The position numbers and the translations under genes were made by a program. The notes beneath the pieces are model-generated. The model saw only the letters and a program-made list of their open reading frames with translations, was not told where the DNA came from and did no database searches. Below, in pieces: positions 16,793 through 25,048 of a stretch of 64,000 nucleotides of DNA (positions are counted from its first letter, which is position 1; every line of letters starts with the position of its first letter). The stretch is taken from assembly GCA_947492375.1 (NCBI GenBank), contig CANLMI010000002.1:1117529-1181528 (forward strand), in the 5' to 3' direction. Origin of the DNA: an uncultured Kordiimonas sp. (lineage in GTDB: Bacteria; Pseudomonadota; Alphaproteobacteria; Sphingomonadales; Kordiimonadaceae).

Positions 16793-18034
16793 CTAGTCTT
16801 CCCGACCATAAACCAGATGACCTTTACGCAAGTTCTTGAGCGCATCAGGCTTGCCCCTGAATACTGTCACCCCTGTCCAAACGCCTTTTACTGCTTCTGC
16901 AACAATGCCAACTATCTTCGGCTTTCCATTCTCGCGGCCAAGATCAAAAAACTTTACATAGTTCCGGCGAATTCCATATTTCCCTGTTAGGTCATTTTTC
17001 GCAAAGTTTGCCCATATCTCATATGGGTCTTCAATAACTTCCCGTATCAGTGGAAAGTATCTTTCGCGGCCATCAAGGCGGCCAGATTTGATATGATCTG
17101 TGATCGCTTGATCAAGCCGGATAACCTCGCCAGCCCTGTCACGTATGCTTGTGGTTTCGCCGCCGATAGCCTTTGAAAACAAGCCATCTATTTCGCTGGG
17201 GTTGCGCGCGCGTTTACCAAGCGCCGCTTTCGGCTTGTCTTGAGGCACAGAGCCACGTGCAAATTCAGATGGCCCTTTTGCATCAACTGATGTCCATTTG
17301 CCACCCCGCGCCTCATCTATGACCTTTTTCGCCATGGGCCGGCCTTGGGCGGCTTCGCCAATATTGAAATCAAAGCCGGGATCAATACCTTTCGGAACCT
17401 TAAATATTTCACTGGTTGCCTTATCCTGATGACTAACCAGATTAAGCGCCGGGGCTTTATCCGGGCCAGATTTGCCAAGCTTCCTTAATCCCCGTTTTGA
17501 AAGTGATGTCACACGACATGAACATCCCCAGCCATTCGCAGGAAAATGGGTCTGCCAGAAAATATCATCATGCGAAAGAACTAGGCCATCCCATGAAAGA
17601 TGTTCCGGGCGAGGTTTTTGACTATCGCCGTGAACATATTTCCAATAGGGCCGCACCTTTAATAAATCCGGGTCCGTCAACTGATTATAGCGCCCAGCCT
17701 GATAAGCCGAGCGCATATTGGTGCTGTAAATTACATTTGTACGCCAGCCACGTGAACCATTATATGACCAGCCATGCTTCGCGACAATGCCATCAAAACC
17801 CTTTTGGAATTGACGGAAATTACCTGTTGCGATTGACTGGTCAACAGCAGCACGCAAATCTGATAAAAGATCGGCCTTCATTGCTCCGGCAATCATAAAG
17901 GCACGGGCATGCGCGCCCTTTCGAATATCATTCCAGCGCTTGGTTGGAACATTCACTTTTTGCTGGAAAAATTGAACTGCTTCATCAAATGGAAGCCCTT
18001 CAGAAAATTCAGCTGCGAGCGGATCAGGCTGCAT
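16793..18034 (-). CDS. F: Head morphogenesis protein gpF with C-terminal PBECR-type nuclease domain
   Basis: 413 aa from ATG 18032-18034 (GAGG nine bases upstream; a first ATG five codons earlier is possible). Residues about 100-200 carry the Mu F-like minor head domain: GWRTNVIYSTNMRSAYQAGR and WQTHFPANGWGCSCRVTSLS with the conserved N-G-W-x-C-x-C. The last 140 residues (ERYFPLIREVIEDPYEIWAN; VKFFDLGRENGKPKIVGIVA; GVWTGVTVFR) resemble the phage-Barnase-EndoU-colicin-RelE-like (PBECR) toxin-type domains fused to MuF proteins. It may be ejected with DNA and act as an RNase; activity is not shown. Overlaps the portal gene end. Confidence 0.82.
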   Translation of the reverse strand: MQPDPLAAEFSEGLPFDEAVQFFQQKVNVPTKRWNDIRKGAHARAFMIAGAMKADLLSDLRAAVDQSIATGNFRQFQKGFDGIVAKHGWSYNGSRGWRTNVIYSTNMRSAYQAGRYNQLTDPDLLKVRPYWKYVHGDSQKPRPEHLSWDGLVLSHDDIFWQTHFPANGWGCSCRVTSLSKRGLRKLGKSGPDKAPALNLVSHQDKATSEIFKVPKGIDPGFDFNIGEAAQGRPMAKKVIDEARGGKWTSVDAKGPSEFARGSVPQDKPKAALGKRARNPSEIDGLFSKAIGGETTSIRDRAGEVIRLDQAITDHIKSGRLDGRERYFPLIREVIEDPYEIWANFAKNDLTGKYGIRRNYVKFFDLGRENGKPKIVGIVAEAVKGVWTGVTVFRGKPDALKNLRKGHLVYGRED

Positions 18035-19526
18035 CTTCTTCAACCTCACTCATGCCTTCCAACTCTGACAGTGCCATTCCTTGTGCAATATATTCCGCAA
18101 ATGTATCAAGCGGATTTTCAGCATAGGCGACAGCTAAAATTTTCTGAACTTCCTCCGGTGAATTTGCGCGGGTGATTTTGAGTTTAATATCATTGATGAA
18201 TTGATCTGTTAACTTACTCGCGAAGGCTTCCAGCTGCCCTGCATTATCTAGCGGCGATTGATCACCTCTATCTGCGAATGAAGGTTGATCAGGCGATAAT
18301 GACGGCGTACTGGGCTTGGCTTTGCGTTCCCAGCCTTCACCGAACATTGCTTCCATTTTTTCTTCAGTTGGCTGGTATCCAGCTTCACCCATGGTTTTGA
18401 CAACATCTGCCTTGGATTTTTCAAGATCGGTTTTTGCCTGTTCGTTTTCAATTTGAGGCCGCCGAACACGGGGCGTCCGGGCAGAAGGCATATTAAAGTC
18501 AAGCAACCATCTGATTACCGTTTCGCTTAATGTATCACTAAGCAAATCACAGTCGCCGTCTGTCAGTTCCTGCCTGACATCATTATGCGTTTCACTTGCG
18601 GCGCGCGCACCATTTTCGCCCATGGTTGTTGATAGCGTTTCACCGAGCATGGCAACAGACATTTCCATGTTCATGAAATCTAGGTTCAACTTATATGTGT
18701 CGGCCCCACCGGATCGGGCCGCCTCAAGTAAAGAAACATTGGAACCTTCGGGAACAGTGATGGCTGTTTGCTGGGCAATGGCTGACAAGCTATCAAGTAA
18801 GGTATCCTGATCAGCTGGAGCCATGCCGGGCTTGTATTCGCCCATTGCAGTAGGGCTTGCAAACTTTTCAAGAAACACCATCCATGAAGCAATTCCTTCG
18901 CGCTTGAAGAATACTGGCCAGAAAAGCCGGGTTCCCATTCCGAGGCCATAAGGGTTGCCAATTTTATCACCAAAGCGATGCACAACGAATTTCCGGTCCG
19001 GCAATTCTTCTCCGTCCAGCCTGTTTGTCATTGTTACAAGTCGGGGTTTTCGGTCAGCATCAAACATAATTCTGCGCTGATTGATAGGCAGGTATCGTTC
19101 AATGATAATCTTGCCGTCCCTAACTCCCCAGATCAGTTCAACAGTGGCGAAACCTTTAACAATCGCATCCATCAAATCTTCGCAAAGTTTATCGAAATTT
19201 ATTGCCTTCAGGCATTCTTCAACGAATTCTGCGGCTGCCACATCCTGCGGGTCATCACTTGCGGGATCGACAACCCAGTCGCGCGCAATGACGGCGTTTT
19301 TACGTTTTTGTATGAGCGAGTAAGCAAAGTTATCACGCTCGATTTCATCATAGAGCTTCAGCGCATCACTTGAATATGAATGGCCACGATAAAGCAGGGT
19401 GGCATCAATCAGCTTAAACATCTTGTGAGCATACAGGGGATATGTATGATCACGCTGTGCGGTTGCTATTACATGCTTAAGAGCTGGTGTGACAGCTGCT
19501 TTCTTCTTTTCTTCTTCTTTGTTCAT
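18024..19526 (-). CDS. Portal protein (DUF935, Mu gp29-like)
   Basis: 500 aa, as expected for DUF935. Signatures: LYDEIERDNFAYSLIQKRKN, AVIARDWVVDPASDDPQDVA, VELIWGVRDGKIIIERYLPI and IASWMVFLEKFASPTAMGEY. Forms the dodecameric portal through which DNA is packed. C-terminal 100 residues are acidic and helical. Its stop overlaps gpF's start; its start overlaps the terminase stop by one base. Confidence 0.93.
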   Translation of the reverse strand: MNKEEEKKKAAVTPALKHVIATAQRDHTYPLYAHKMFKLIDATLLYRGHSYSSDALKLYDEIERDNFAYSLIQKRKNAVIARDWVVDPASDDPQDVAAAEFVEECLKAINFDKLCEDLMDAIVKGFATVELIWGVRDGKIIIERYLPINQRRIMFDADRKPRLVTMTNRLDGEELPDRKFVVHRFGDKIGNPYGLGMGTRLFWPVFFKREGIASWMVFLEKFASPTAMGEYKPGMAPADQDTLLDSLSAIAQQTAITVPEGSNVSLLEAARSGGADTYKLNLDFMNMEMSVAMLGETLSTTMGENGARAASETHNDVRQELTDGDCDLLSDTLSETVIRWLLDFNMPSARTPRVRRPQIENEQAKTDLEKSKADVVKTMGEAGYQPTEEKMEAMFGEGWERKAKPSTPSLSPDQPSFADRGDQSPLDNAGQLEAFASKLTDQFINDIKLKITRANSPEEVQKILAVAYAENPLDTFAEYIAQGMALSELEGMSEVEEDAA

Positions 19527-21196
19527 TAGGCACCTATTCTATAACCGTTACCGATGTGCGCAGTTCGCCTTGCGCCAGAAGTGCGAACAGCATTTGGCCC
19601 GGCATATTCGATTGCATTTTTGTGAAGTTGTTCAAGGCAGTCAGGGCCATCATCATGATCACCCGATGGCCAATGTTTCATCTGGTCCATTAAGGTTTTA
19701 TGGCGCGGATGAAATCGAATTCTGCCATCTTCTACAAAAGGCTGAAGCGATGCGATACGAAGGTCTTTATCCGTATGCGGGATAATACCCGTACAAGGCA
19801 TGCTGATGCCTTTTTTAAGGGCAGCATCAATTAACTGCGTTCGCAAGAATTCCTGAAATTGAACTGCTTCACAGAACCACATCACGCATTGATATGAGAT
19901 TTGCAGATTGATAACATCCTGAATGATCTTGGTTGGCAAGCGCCTTTGAATATCGGCAACTACAACATCCAATGTCATTGTTTCGCGGTCCAAGCCACCG
20001 ATCAAAATCGCTGATGGATCGCGGCCAGTATTTTTCTTGCCCAATGACGGATCGATTGATCCAAACATCACCCAGCGGTCAACCTGATCTACCCAAAATG
20101 TGAATTCCTTGAAATTGGCGTCACTGGCAACAGGGTCATTTTGATATTCTTTGTCGAAGCTGGCATGGCCAACTTTAACCCTGATTTTCATTAGCTCATA
20201 TAGTGGCCGTTTATCTGGCCAGCTGACAACGCAGCCATCAAGCATTTCAGCCTTGTTGATTGTATAAAAAAGCTGGGCAGCGTCCATGCCATCATTGTGC
20301 AGAATTTCTTCCCACTTATCCCATAGTGCGAGGTTATGAGGCCATTCAATGATTGCGCTGAAAGTTACTGCCTTCCAAAGCGGGTTCGCCTGCGTGCGAG
20401 CGAGGGTGCTATCATAATGCAACATCGTTCCCACATAGAGAATATCAAATTTTTCACCCGCTTCACCCAAGTTTTCAACTGCTGAATTTACCCAGTCAGT
20501 TAATTTATCACGTTGTGCGGGGCTTCGAACATTGTCGTCATTTTCAATATCGTCAAGCAATGCCAGGTCGGGCCTGAATGCCCCGAAGCGAAGGCCGCGA
20601 ACGCGCTGGCCAGCGCCGCGCGCAAGCAGCTTAACATTATTGTTCGTTACAATCTCGCCTTGCTTCCAAGTCCGGCCTTTCCCAGTTGCGTGCGGGAAAT
20701 CACATGCCAAACGAGGATTGATTTCAAGTTCAATAGCGACACTTTCAACAACCATCGCTGATTGCTCATAAACATCCATGATATAGATCATGAACTTTTT
20801 GAGGTCGCGAACAATACACCAGATTACAAATATCAAAAGGTAGGTTGATTTTGCTTCACCACGCGGTGCGGCCATTGCAAGATTGTGACTTTCTTCATCT
20901 CTGATGATCTTGGGGAATTCGGTTCCGATCCACTTGTGAAGCTCTGATGGCTCCACTGGCAATGTGATGCCGTTTCGCTTCTTTCCGCGTATCCAGTGCG
21001 GGAAGTATGTCCGGGCAAACCATAAAAAATCATCATGGTATTTCTTGCGCTCTTTTACCGCATCCTTACTGGTATCAAAGCCGCCACTGGTTGCCTCAAT
21101 ACTAGCTTCCAGCTGTTCGCGCATTTCAGCCAGCTGCTTAAGGAATTCCTTTGGCGAGATTTTAGTTTGCAGCAGGGATTGAAGATCATCAGCCAT
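19526..21196 (-). CDS. Terminase large subunit (Mu gp28-like)
   Basis: 556 aa from ATG 21194-21196, which overlaps the small terminase stop. ATPase motifs: Walker A-like AAPRGEAKSTYLLIF near residue 108, Walker B LALLDDIENDDNV, and coupling motif FDILYVGTMLHYDS. The nuclease half starts with the first acidic cluster in MFGSIDPSLGKKNTGRDPSA and continues through LDVVVADIQRRLPTKIIQDV. Cuts and pumps phage DNA with flanking host DNA, as in Mu headful packaging. Length normal. Confidence 0.92.
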   Translation of the reverse strand: MADDLQSLLQTKISPKEFLKQLAEMREQLEASIEATSGGFDTSKDAVKERKKYHDDFLWFARTYFPHWIRGKKRNGITLPVEPSELHKWIGTEFPKIIRDEESHNLAMAAPRGEAKSTYLLIFVIWCIVRDLKKFMIYIMDVYEQSAMVVESVAIELEINPRLACDFPHATGKGRTWKQGEIVTNNNVKLLARGAGQRVRGLRFGAFRPDLALLDDIENDDNVRSPAQRDKLTDWVNSAVENLGEAGEKFDILYVGTMLHYDSTLARTQANPLWKAVTFSAIIEWPHNLALWDKWEEILHNDGMDAAQLFYTINKAEMLDGCVVSWPDKRPLYELMKIRVKVGHASFDKEYQNDPVASDANFKEFTFWVDQVDRWVMFGSIDPSLGKKNTGRDPSAILIGGLDRETMTLDVVVADIQRRLPTKIIQDVINLQISYQCVMWFCEAVQFQEFLRTQLIDAALKKGISMPCTGIIPHTDKDLRIASLQPFVEDGRIRFHPRHKTLMDQMKHWPSGDHDDGPDCLEQLHKNAIEYAGPNAVRTSGARRTAHIGNGYRIGA

Positions 21197-21695
21197 ATTC
21201 ACGCGCCACTATTTTACCGAACGGTTCCAAAATCTCTGTGAAGGCGTGTGTGTGCTCCGGGTATTCAGAAAAGATGAAATCGGCAAAACGTTTAATGATG
21301 TCTTGTGCGATAGCTAATCTGTTCAATTCTGGCCCAGCAGTTCCAGCCGCTTTCATAGTCTTTGTGAAAGCATCAGCAAGTGATGCCAACATTTGCGCTT
21401 TTTTCAAGAAAGGTATTTCTTCAGGCGGTGCCGATTGTATTTGTTCAAGCACGTGATAGTGGGTTGTGAGGTAACTTTCCAGAATGACGGAAGTAATGCT
21501 CTGGAACCCTTGACCTGCAAGTGACGCAACGGTGCGCGCCGCATCCCAGTCATCGCCTTCATCTGCACCTTTGTTTTTCCAGATGCGGATAGTGCCGGGC
21601 GAAACTCCTGTTTCACTTGCAATCTGTTTCAAGTTCAGCCGCTTGAAAACATAAAGCGCCCTCACTTCCGCACGTTTATCCGCATCATGTGCCAT
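21189..21695 (-). CDS. Small terminase-like protein (DUF1804, Mu gp27-like)
   Basis: 168 aa. N-terminal helix-turn-helix: KRAEVRALYVFKRLNLKQIA followed by SETGVSPGTIRIWKNK, typical of DUF1804/small terminases, then a helical oligomerisation region (ILESYLTTHYHVLEQIQSAP) and FADFIFSEYPEHTHAFTEIL at the C-terminus. Binds the pac site and recruits the large subunit. It lies immediately before it and overlaps by 8 bp. Confidence 0.85.
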   Translation of the reverse strand: MAHDADKRAEVRALYVFKRLNLKQIASETGVSPGTIRIWKNKGADEGDDWDAARTVASLAGQGFQSITSVILESYLTTHYHVLEQIQSAPPEEIPFLKKAQMLASLADAFTKTMKAAGTAGPELNRLAIAQDIIKRFADFIFSEYPEHTHAFTEILEPFGKIVAREYG

Positions 21696-21952
21696 TAGCC
21701 GGGTGTGCCTTTCAATGCATTGGCAATTACTGAAATGGCGATTGACATAACACCGCCAGCTATAAGGCCATTCTTGGCCCCTTTAAGTTCGTTAGCACGT
21801 AATCGGTCATCAATGCTTTTAAGAGTTTTTGAAACTTCGGAACGGGCTTCCGCTGCATTCTTGCTTTCGGTTTCCAGTTTTCCAGAAAGCTCGCCGACCT
21901 GTTGCCGAAGGTGGCCCATTTCCTTGTATAATTCTGAATGATCGCCGCTCAT
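21695..21952 (-). CDS. Small coiled-coil protein with C-terminal membrane segment
   Basis: 85 aa. Residues 5-55 form an amphipathic coiled coil (ELYKEMGHLRQQVGELSGKL; VSKTLKSIDDRLRANELKG) and residues 60-80 one hydrophobic segment (NGLIAGGVMSIAISVIANAL). Similar architecture to XhlA-type hemolysins and to small lysis-cassette proteins. It follows holin and endolysin, so a lysis accessory or inner-membrane spanin-like role is plausible. Family not certain. Confidence 0.6.
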   Translation of the reverse strand: MSGDHSELYKEMGHLRQQVGELSGKLETESKNAAEARSEVSKTLKSIDDRLRANELKGAKNGLIAGGVMSIAISVIANALKGTPG

Positions 21953-22452
21953 TTTTTAACCTCGTCACCAGTCTGGCCACGGCCCCAAACTTGGGCAATG
22001 AAAGGCATTACATTTTTGATGGCGCGTTCACCAAACAGGAAACCAAGAACTAGGATGTTTATGGTTAGCATTGTTGCTTCCTGTCGCTCTGACATGTCTT
22101 TAAAGCCACTGGAGAACCACTGAAAATCAATCCATAATGTAGCAAAACCCCACATTGGACGTTGCAGGCCGCGAAGGAATAAAACAATCGGGCCAACAAT
22201 GGGAACTGCCTTAAGGTCACCTGCGGTTCCTTCCATGGATTTTATGCGATCATTGAATTCAGCTTCAACTTCAGCTGCTGCCTTTTGGACTTCCAGCATC
22301 TGCGCATGTTCTGCTTTTTGGATTTCCATTTGCAATTTTAGGCGTTCACCTTCTGAAAGCTTTTCAGGAAAGATACTGTCAACCGCACGGTCAACAACCT
22401 TGCCGATAGGTGTGTCGGAAAGAATGGCGGATATTGAAGAAAAAATTCCCAT
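21949..22452 (-). CDS. Holin, 3TM type
   Basis: 167 aa. Begins MGIFSSISAILSDTPIGKVV, has a charged helical stretch (LSEGERLKLQMEIQKAEHAQ; VEAEFNDRIKSMEG) and three hydrophobic segments (VPIVGPIVLFLRGLQRPMWG; FATLWIDFQWF; TMLTINILVLGFLFGERAI). This layout is typical of the 3TM phage holin family. Opens the inner membrane so the M15 endolysin can reach the wall. Overlaps the coiled-coil gene. Confidence 0.8.
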   Translation of the reverse strand: MGIFSSISAILSDTPIGKVVDRAVDSIFPEKLSEGERLKLQMEIQKAEHAQMLEVQKAAAEVEAEFNDRIKSMEGTAGDLKAVPIVGPIVLFLRGLQRPMWGFATLWIDFQWFSSGFKDMSERQEATMLTINILVLGFLFGERAIKNVMPFIAQVWGRGQTGDEVKK

Positions 22453-22456
22453 AACT

Positions 22457-22939
22457 CTATACTCCTAAACCGGGGAAATAACCTTGGCCGTGCGTGTGAA
22501 GCACTTCACGGCGATTTTCACTTGCAGATACATACGAACAATGAACCCATCCAGAGTTTGGATGCGCAGGATCATGATGCTCAAGAATGAGTTGATCAAA
22601 ATCGAGATTGTTTTGGATGAATTGTGCCAATGTCAGATTGCTGATGCCGGGAATTTCAAAGTCTACAGCTTGACCTTTAATGTGCTGGCTCATGATACTA
22701 CCACCCAGATGATGATTAAGCTCTATGCTCCTGAACCAACTGGAAGGTGAAAAAGGAATGTTAAAAAATTCGCGGCACGGCTGAAGGATGTTTTCGGCAA
22801 CCCGGATGATACTTGCCACGTAATTTGTTGGGGGCATGTTATCAATGTTGCGACGAACGGCTGTTTGACTATAGCAAGCTTCTTTGAGGGTGAAGTTTGG
22901 TGAAAGCTTCAGGCCGGGATTAGCTTTGTTATCGAGCAT
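22457..22939 (-). CDS. Endolysin, peptidase M15A family
   Basis: 160 aa. Zn-binding motifs of M15A D,D-carboxypeptidase-like enzymes: SMSQHIKGQAVDFEIPGIS at about residues 82-100 (SxHxxGxAxD) and GWVHCSYVSA (WxH). N-terminal FTLKEACYSQTAVRRNIDNM is the usual peptide-binding start of this family. Cleaves peptidoglycan cross-links. It is the first gene after the fourth late promoter-like repeat. A hairpin covers its ribosome site. Confidence 0.92.
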   Translation of the reverse strand: MLDNKANPGLKLSPNFTLKEACYSQTAVRRNIDNMPPTNYVASIIRVAENILQPCREFFNIPFSPSSWFRSIELNHHLGGSIMSQHIKGQAVDFEIPGISNLTLAQFIQNNLDFDQLILEHHDPAHPNSGWVHCSYVSASENRREVLHTHGQGYFPGLGV

Positions 22940-22972
22940 AAAAAAACCTCATCTGCATATTTACAGATAAGG
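22940..22972 (-). promoter_or_regulatory. Hairpin with T-run over the endolysin ribosome site
   Basis: On the minus strand, arms AACCTTATCTG and CAGATGAGGTT (11 bp with one G-T pair) enclose an 8-base loop and are followed directly by a run of seven T, then the endolysin ATG. It looks like an intrinsic terminator, yet sits between the promoter-like repeat and the gene. The GAGG ribosome site lies in the 3' arm. It may attenuate transcription or hide the ribosome site. Confidence 0.65.
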
Positions 22973-22997
22973 TTATGTGGTTTTATGAAGTTTCGAG

Positions 22998-23014
22998 CGG
23001 TGAAGTGGTTCAAT
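22998..23014 (-). promoter_or_regulatory. Late promoter-like 17-bp repeat, copy 4 (upstream of lysis genes)
   Basis: Same 17 bases as at 3843. It lies between the Mor/C activator gene (stop at 23020) and the endolysin start, 58 bp upstream of the latter. This corresponds to the Plys position of Mu, where the C protein acts. Confidence 0.65.
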
Positions 23015-23019
23015 GCCGC

Positions 23020-23433
23020 TCATGCGGCTTCTTCGTCAATAATTCCTGCGAACATATCCAACTGATTGGGGTCAACCTTTGGTTTTGACTTTTCAATCAC
23101 CTTGTAAACCCAGCGAGTTGAAACCCCGCAATGCAATGCGATTTCGGCATGCGACATTTCATCATTTTCAACCAAATCCAATATGCGGCGGGTTGTTTCC
23201 TTACCTGCCTTGATTTTGGCTGCGATTTTGTTGGAAGGAATAGCAATCCATGAACCACCAAAATATTCGCCCATGACTTTTGCCATTTCCATTCCGACAG
23301 CATCAACCAAAGGCGAATTTTCTTTTGGGTGTGGGCCAAAATAAACTTGGATACCCGGAAACTCCAATTGTATGCGTTCCATAACGGCGCGCCCGAACAT
23401 TTCTTCGATTTCTACAAGTATGTTATCCGACAT
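23020..23433 (-). CDS. Mor/C-type transcription activator of late/middle genes
   Basis: 137 aa, similar in size to Mu Mor (129) and C (140). N-terminal half DNILVEIEEMFGRAVMERIQ and VYFGPHPKENSPLVDAVGME forms the dimerisation part; the C-terminal half has a helix-turn-helix (EMSHAEIALHCGVSTRWVYKVI). It is the last early gene, directly upstream of the lysis block. Only one Mor/C protein is visible, so it may do the work of both. Proposed targets are the four 17-bp repeats. Confidence 0.88.
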   Translation of the reverse strand: MSDNILVEIEEMFGRAVMERIQLEFPGIQVYFGPHPKENSPLVDAVGMEMAKVMGEYFGGSWIAIPSNKIAAKIKAGKETTRRILDLVENDEMSHAEIALHCGVSTRWVYKVIEKSKPKVDPNQLDMFAGIIDEEAA

Positions 23434-23857
23434 TTTGCACCTCTTTCAAAGGTGTGCGTTTAACCCAACCCTTAAGCGCTTCCAGAACTGGAGTGGCTTG
23501 ATCATAGGTTAGCCATGCAAGTTGCCGCACGTTAGTGAAAGAACGGGAACAATTATTGTTTACGAATGCCAACAGTGCATCAAAGGAACTATCATTCAAA
23601 GCGCCTCGCATCTTCAATTCATTCCAAAGAGCGAATATTTTTCGTACATACTTTTTGTCAGTTTTGACGAAGGTATTGTTTGAACCACCTGAATTGATTT
23701 CCATAAGCACTGCCTGCATCTGTGCGACTGTGCATTTGGTGCTGCTGTCATGGCCACTGATGCGTTTGATAATGGCTTTGCGGTCATCATCAGCGATAGC
23801 TTTGTCGGCACATGCAGCACGGATGGAACGGTTCAATTTTTGCCATTCTTTTTTCAT
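23423..23857 (-). CDS. gemA: GemA/gp16-like regulatory protein
   Basis: 144 aa. The sequence DDRKAIIKRISGHDSSTKCT followed by MQAVLMEINSG and KTDKKYVRKIFALWNELKMR matches the Mu gp16/GemA family (DUF1018). GemA modulates host gene expression and supercoiling in Mu. C-terminal part (FDALLAFVNNNCSRSFTNVR) is also conserved. It lies in the order gemA-mor, as in Mu, overlapping mor by 11 bp. Confidence 0.87.
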   Translation of the reverse strand: MKKEWQKLNRSIRAACADKAIADDDRKAIIKRISGHDSSTKCTVAQMQAVLMEINSGGSNNTFVKTDKKYVRKIFALWNELKMRGALNDSSFDALLAFVNNNCSRSFTNVRQLAWLTYDQATPVLEALKGWVKRTPLKEVQNVG

Positions 23858-24177
23858 GCTGCCATCCTTCTTTTTTGAGAAGTGGTTTTGTGTTTTTTTC
23901 GGCGTTGTTTGCGAGGTTTGTAAGTACCGTTATTGATACGTTCAAGATCGCTCAATAAACGTGCATGACGATTACGGCAAAGGGCTTGGTCTTTATTCTT
24001 TTCGAGGCGGTCAATGGCTTTATCAAGCGCCTTATCCATTGCCTCATCTGTGTCGCCAGCCAATAACCCCTCAATAAAAATATAGTTGCCGAAAGAGATA
24101 ACTAAATTGGTTTTGGAATATCCTTCCAGTTTAGCTTCTATCCTATTGATGATTTTTCCGTAGTCTGAACCGTTCAT
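23854..24177 (-). CDS. Hypothetical early phage protein with basic C-terminus
   Basis: 107 aa. Helical, with AMDKALDKAIDRLEKNKDQA in the middle and a very basic C-terminus (YKPRKQRRKKHKTTSQKRR) that suggests nucleic-acid binding. No family recognised. Overlaps both neighbours by ATGA, so it is part of the early operon. Confidence 0.65.
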   Translation of the reverse strand: MNGSDYGKIINRIEAKLEGYSKTNLVISFGNYIFIEGLLAGDTDEAMDKALDKAIDRLEKNKDQALCRNRHARLLSDLERINNGTYKPRKQRRKKHKTTSQKRRMAA

Positions 24178-24524
24178 GCTGCCACCTCAAAATCAGAAGG
24201 GTGAAGCAAAGTCGGGTCCATGAATTTTTCCGGGTAAACGAACAATCCGGTTGTGAACAATACAAACTTGTTTCCTGATCGTTCATATAGGGCTTCAGCT
24301 ATCCTGCCATCGGCCAAGAGCACAAGCCAAGGCTTCAATGATGGTGTTAGCCTTCCAGAAGGGATAATGCGGATACTATCGGGGTTAAAACCAACCCAAA
24401 GCCCATCTGTGATTGCGGTTAGCACTTCTTCAGGGTTATCAAGAAAAGCAGCACCTGCTTTTTCATCCCATTCGCAAATAGCAATCTGCTTAATTGTGTC
24501 TATTAACTCGTTTTTCTTTCGCAT
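24174..24524 (-). CDS. Hypothetical early phage protein
   Basis: 116 aa from the ATG at 24522-24524 (MRKKNELIDTIKQIA) with AGAGGA nine bases before it; an 11-codon longer frame lacks a site. Contains a compact alpha/beta part (NPEEVLTAITDGLWVGFNPD; KPWLVLLADGRIAEALYERS). No family recognised. Overlaps the neighbours. Confidence 0.6.
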   Translation of the reverse strand: MRKKNELIDTIKQIAICEWDEKAGAAFLDNPEEVLTAITDGLWVGFNPDSIRIIPSGRLTPSLKPWLVLLADGRIAEALYERSGNKFVLFTTGLFVYPEKFMDPTLLHPSDFEVAA

Positions 24525-24745
24525 GATGATTGATCCTCTGCCAACTCGGCCTTGCAAACGGGGATCGTTTCATTCCAACAAAGAACAATTCTTCCGCATG
24601 AAGGGCAGTTGTGTTCGCCGCGACCTACATTGCCAAGAGGCTCATCGCAGCAGGGTGAAATCCAGTTGTTGTCAACACCGACATTTTCACGCTCATGGGC
24701 CAAGGCTGGCTTAAACTCGACAGGTAGGTTGACAACATTACTCAT
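24503..24745 (-). CDS. Small zinc-ribbon protein
   Basis: 80 aa with two Cys pairs: ISPCCDEPLG and HNCPSCGRIVLC, a typical zinc ribbon, and two more Cys near the C-terminus. Zinc ribbons of this kind occur in phage early regions and bind nucleic acid or protein. Overlaps the preceding frame end by 22 bp. No specific family recognised. Confidence 0.6.
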   Translation of the reverse strand: MSNVVNLPVEFKPALAHERENVGVDNNWISPCCDEPLGNVGRGEHNCPSCGRIVLCWNETIPVCKAELAEDQSSCERKTS

Positions 24746-24754
24746 TACGCATCC

Positions 24755-25048
24755 TTACTCAGTAACTTGACGGTCAAATTCCGCCGCTATTAAAGCGCCT
24801 GCCTTTTCCAAATTTCGAGCCGGGTCCGATGACGGTTTCCACCAATCATCAGAGAACGGCCAATCAGACGGCTTGTGGATTTCTTCACCCTTTGAAGAAT
24901 CAACAGCAGCAGACAGATAACACTTTGCGGCAAAAATCAACTCAAAATTTTGATATGACTTGTCAGACCTTAAAGAGAACTTTTCTATTCTAATTTGTCG
25001 GATACGTTCATGCTCAATAGCTTCAACGCCGGGTGACAGGTTGGTCAT
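24755..25048 (-). CDS. Conserved phage protein of WPF-x-WWKP type
   Basis: 97 aa. N-terminus has EAIEHERIRQIRIEKFSLRS and the C-terminus has DWPFSDDWWKPSSDPARNLE and KAGALIAAEFDR. This pattern recurs in many phage and prophage genomes next to recombination genes, but no function is established that I know. Overlaps the small gene upstream by ATGA. Confidence 0.65.
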   Translation of the reverse strand: MTNLSPGVEAIEHERIRQIRIEKFSLRSDKSYQNFELIFAAKCYLSAAVDSSKGEEIHKPSDWPFSDDWWKPSSDPARNLEKAGALIAAEFDRQVTE

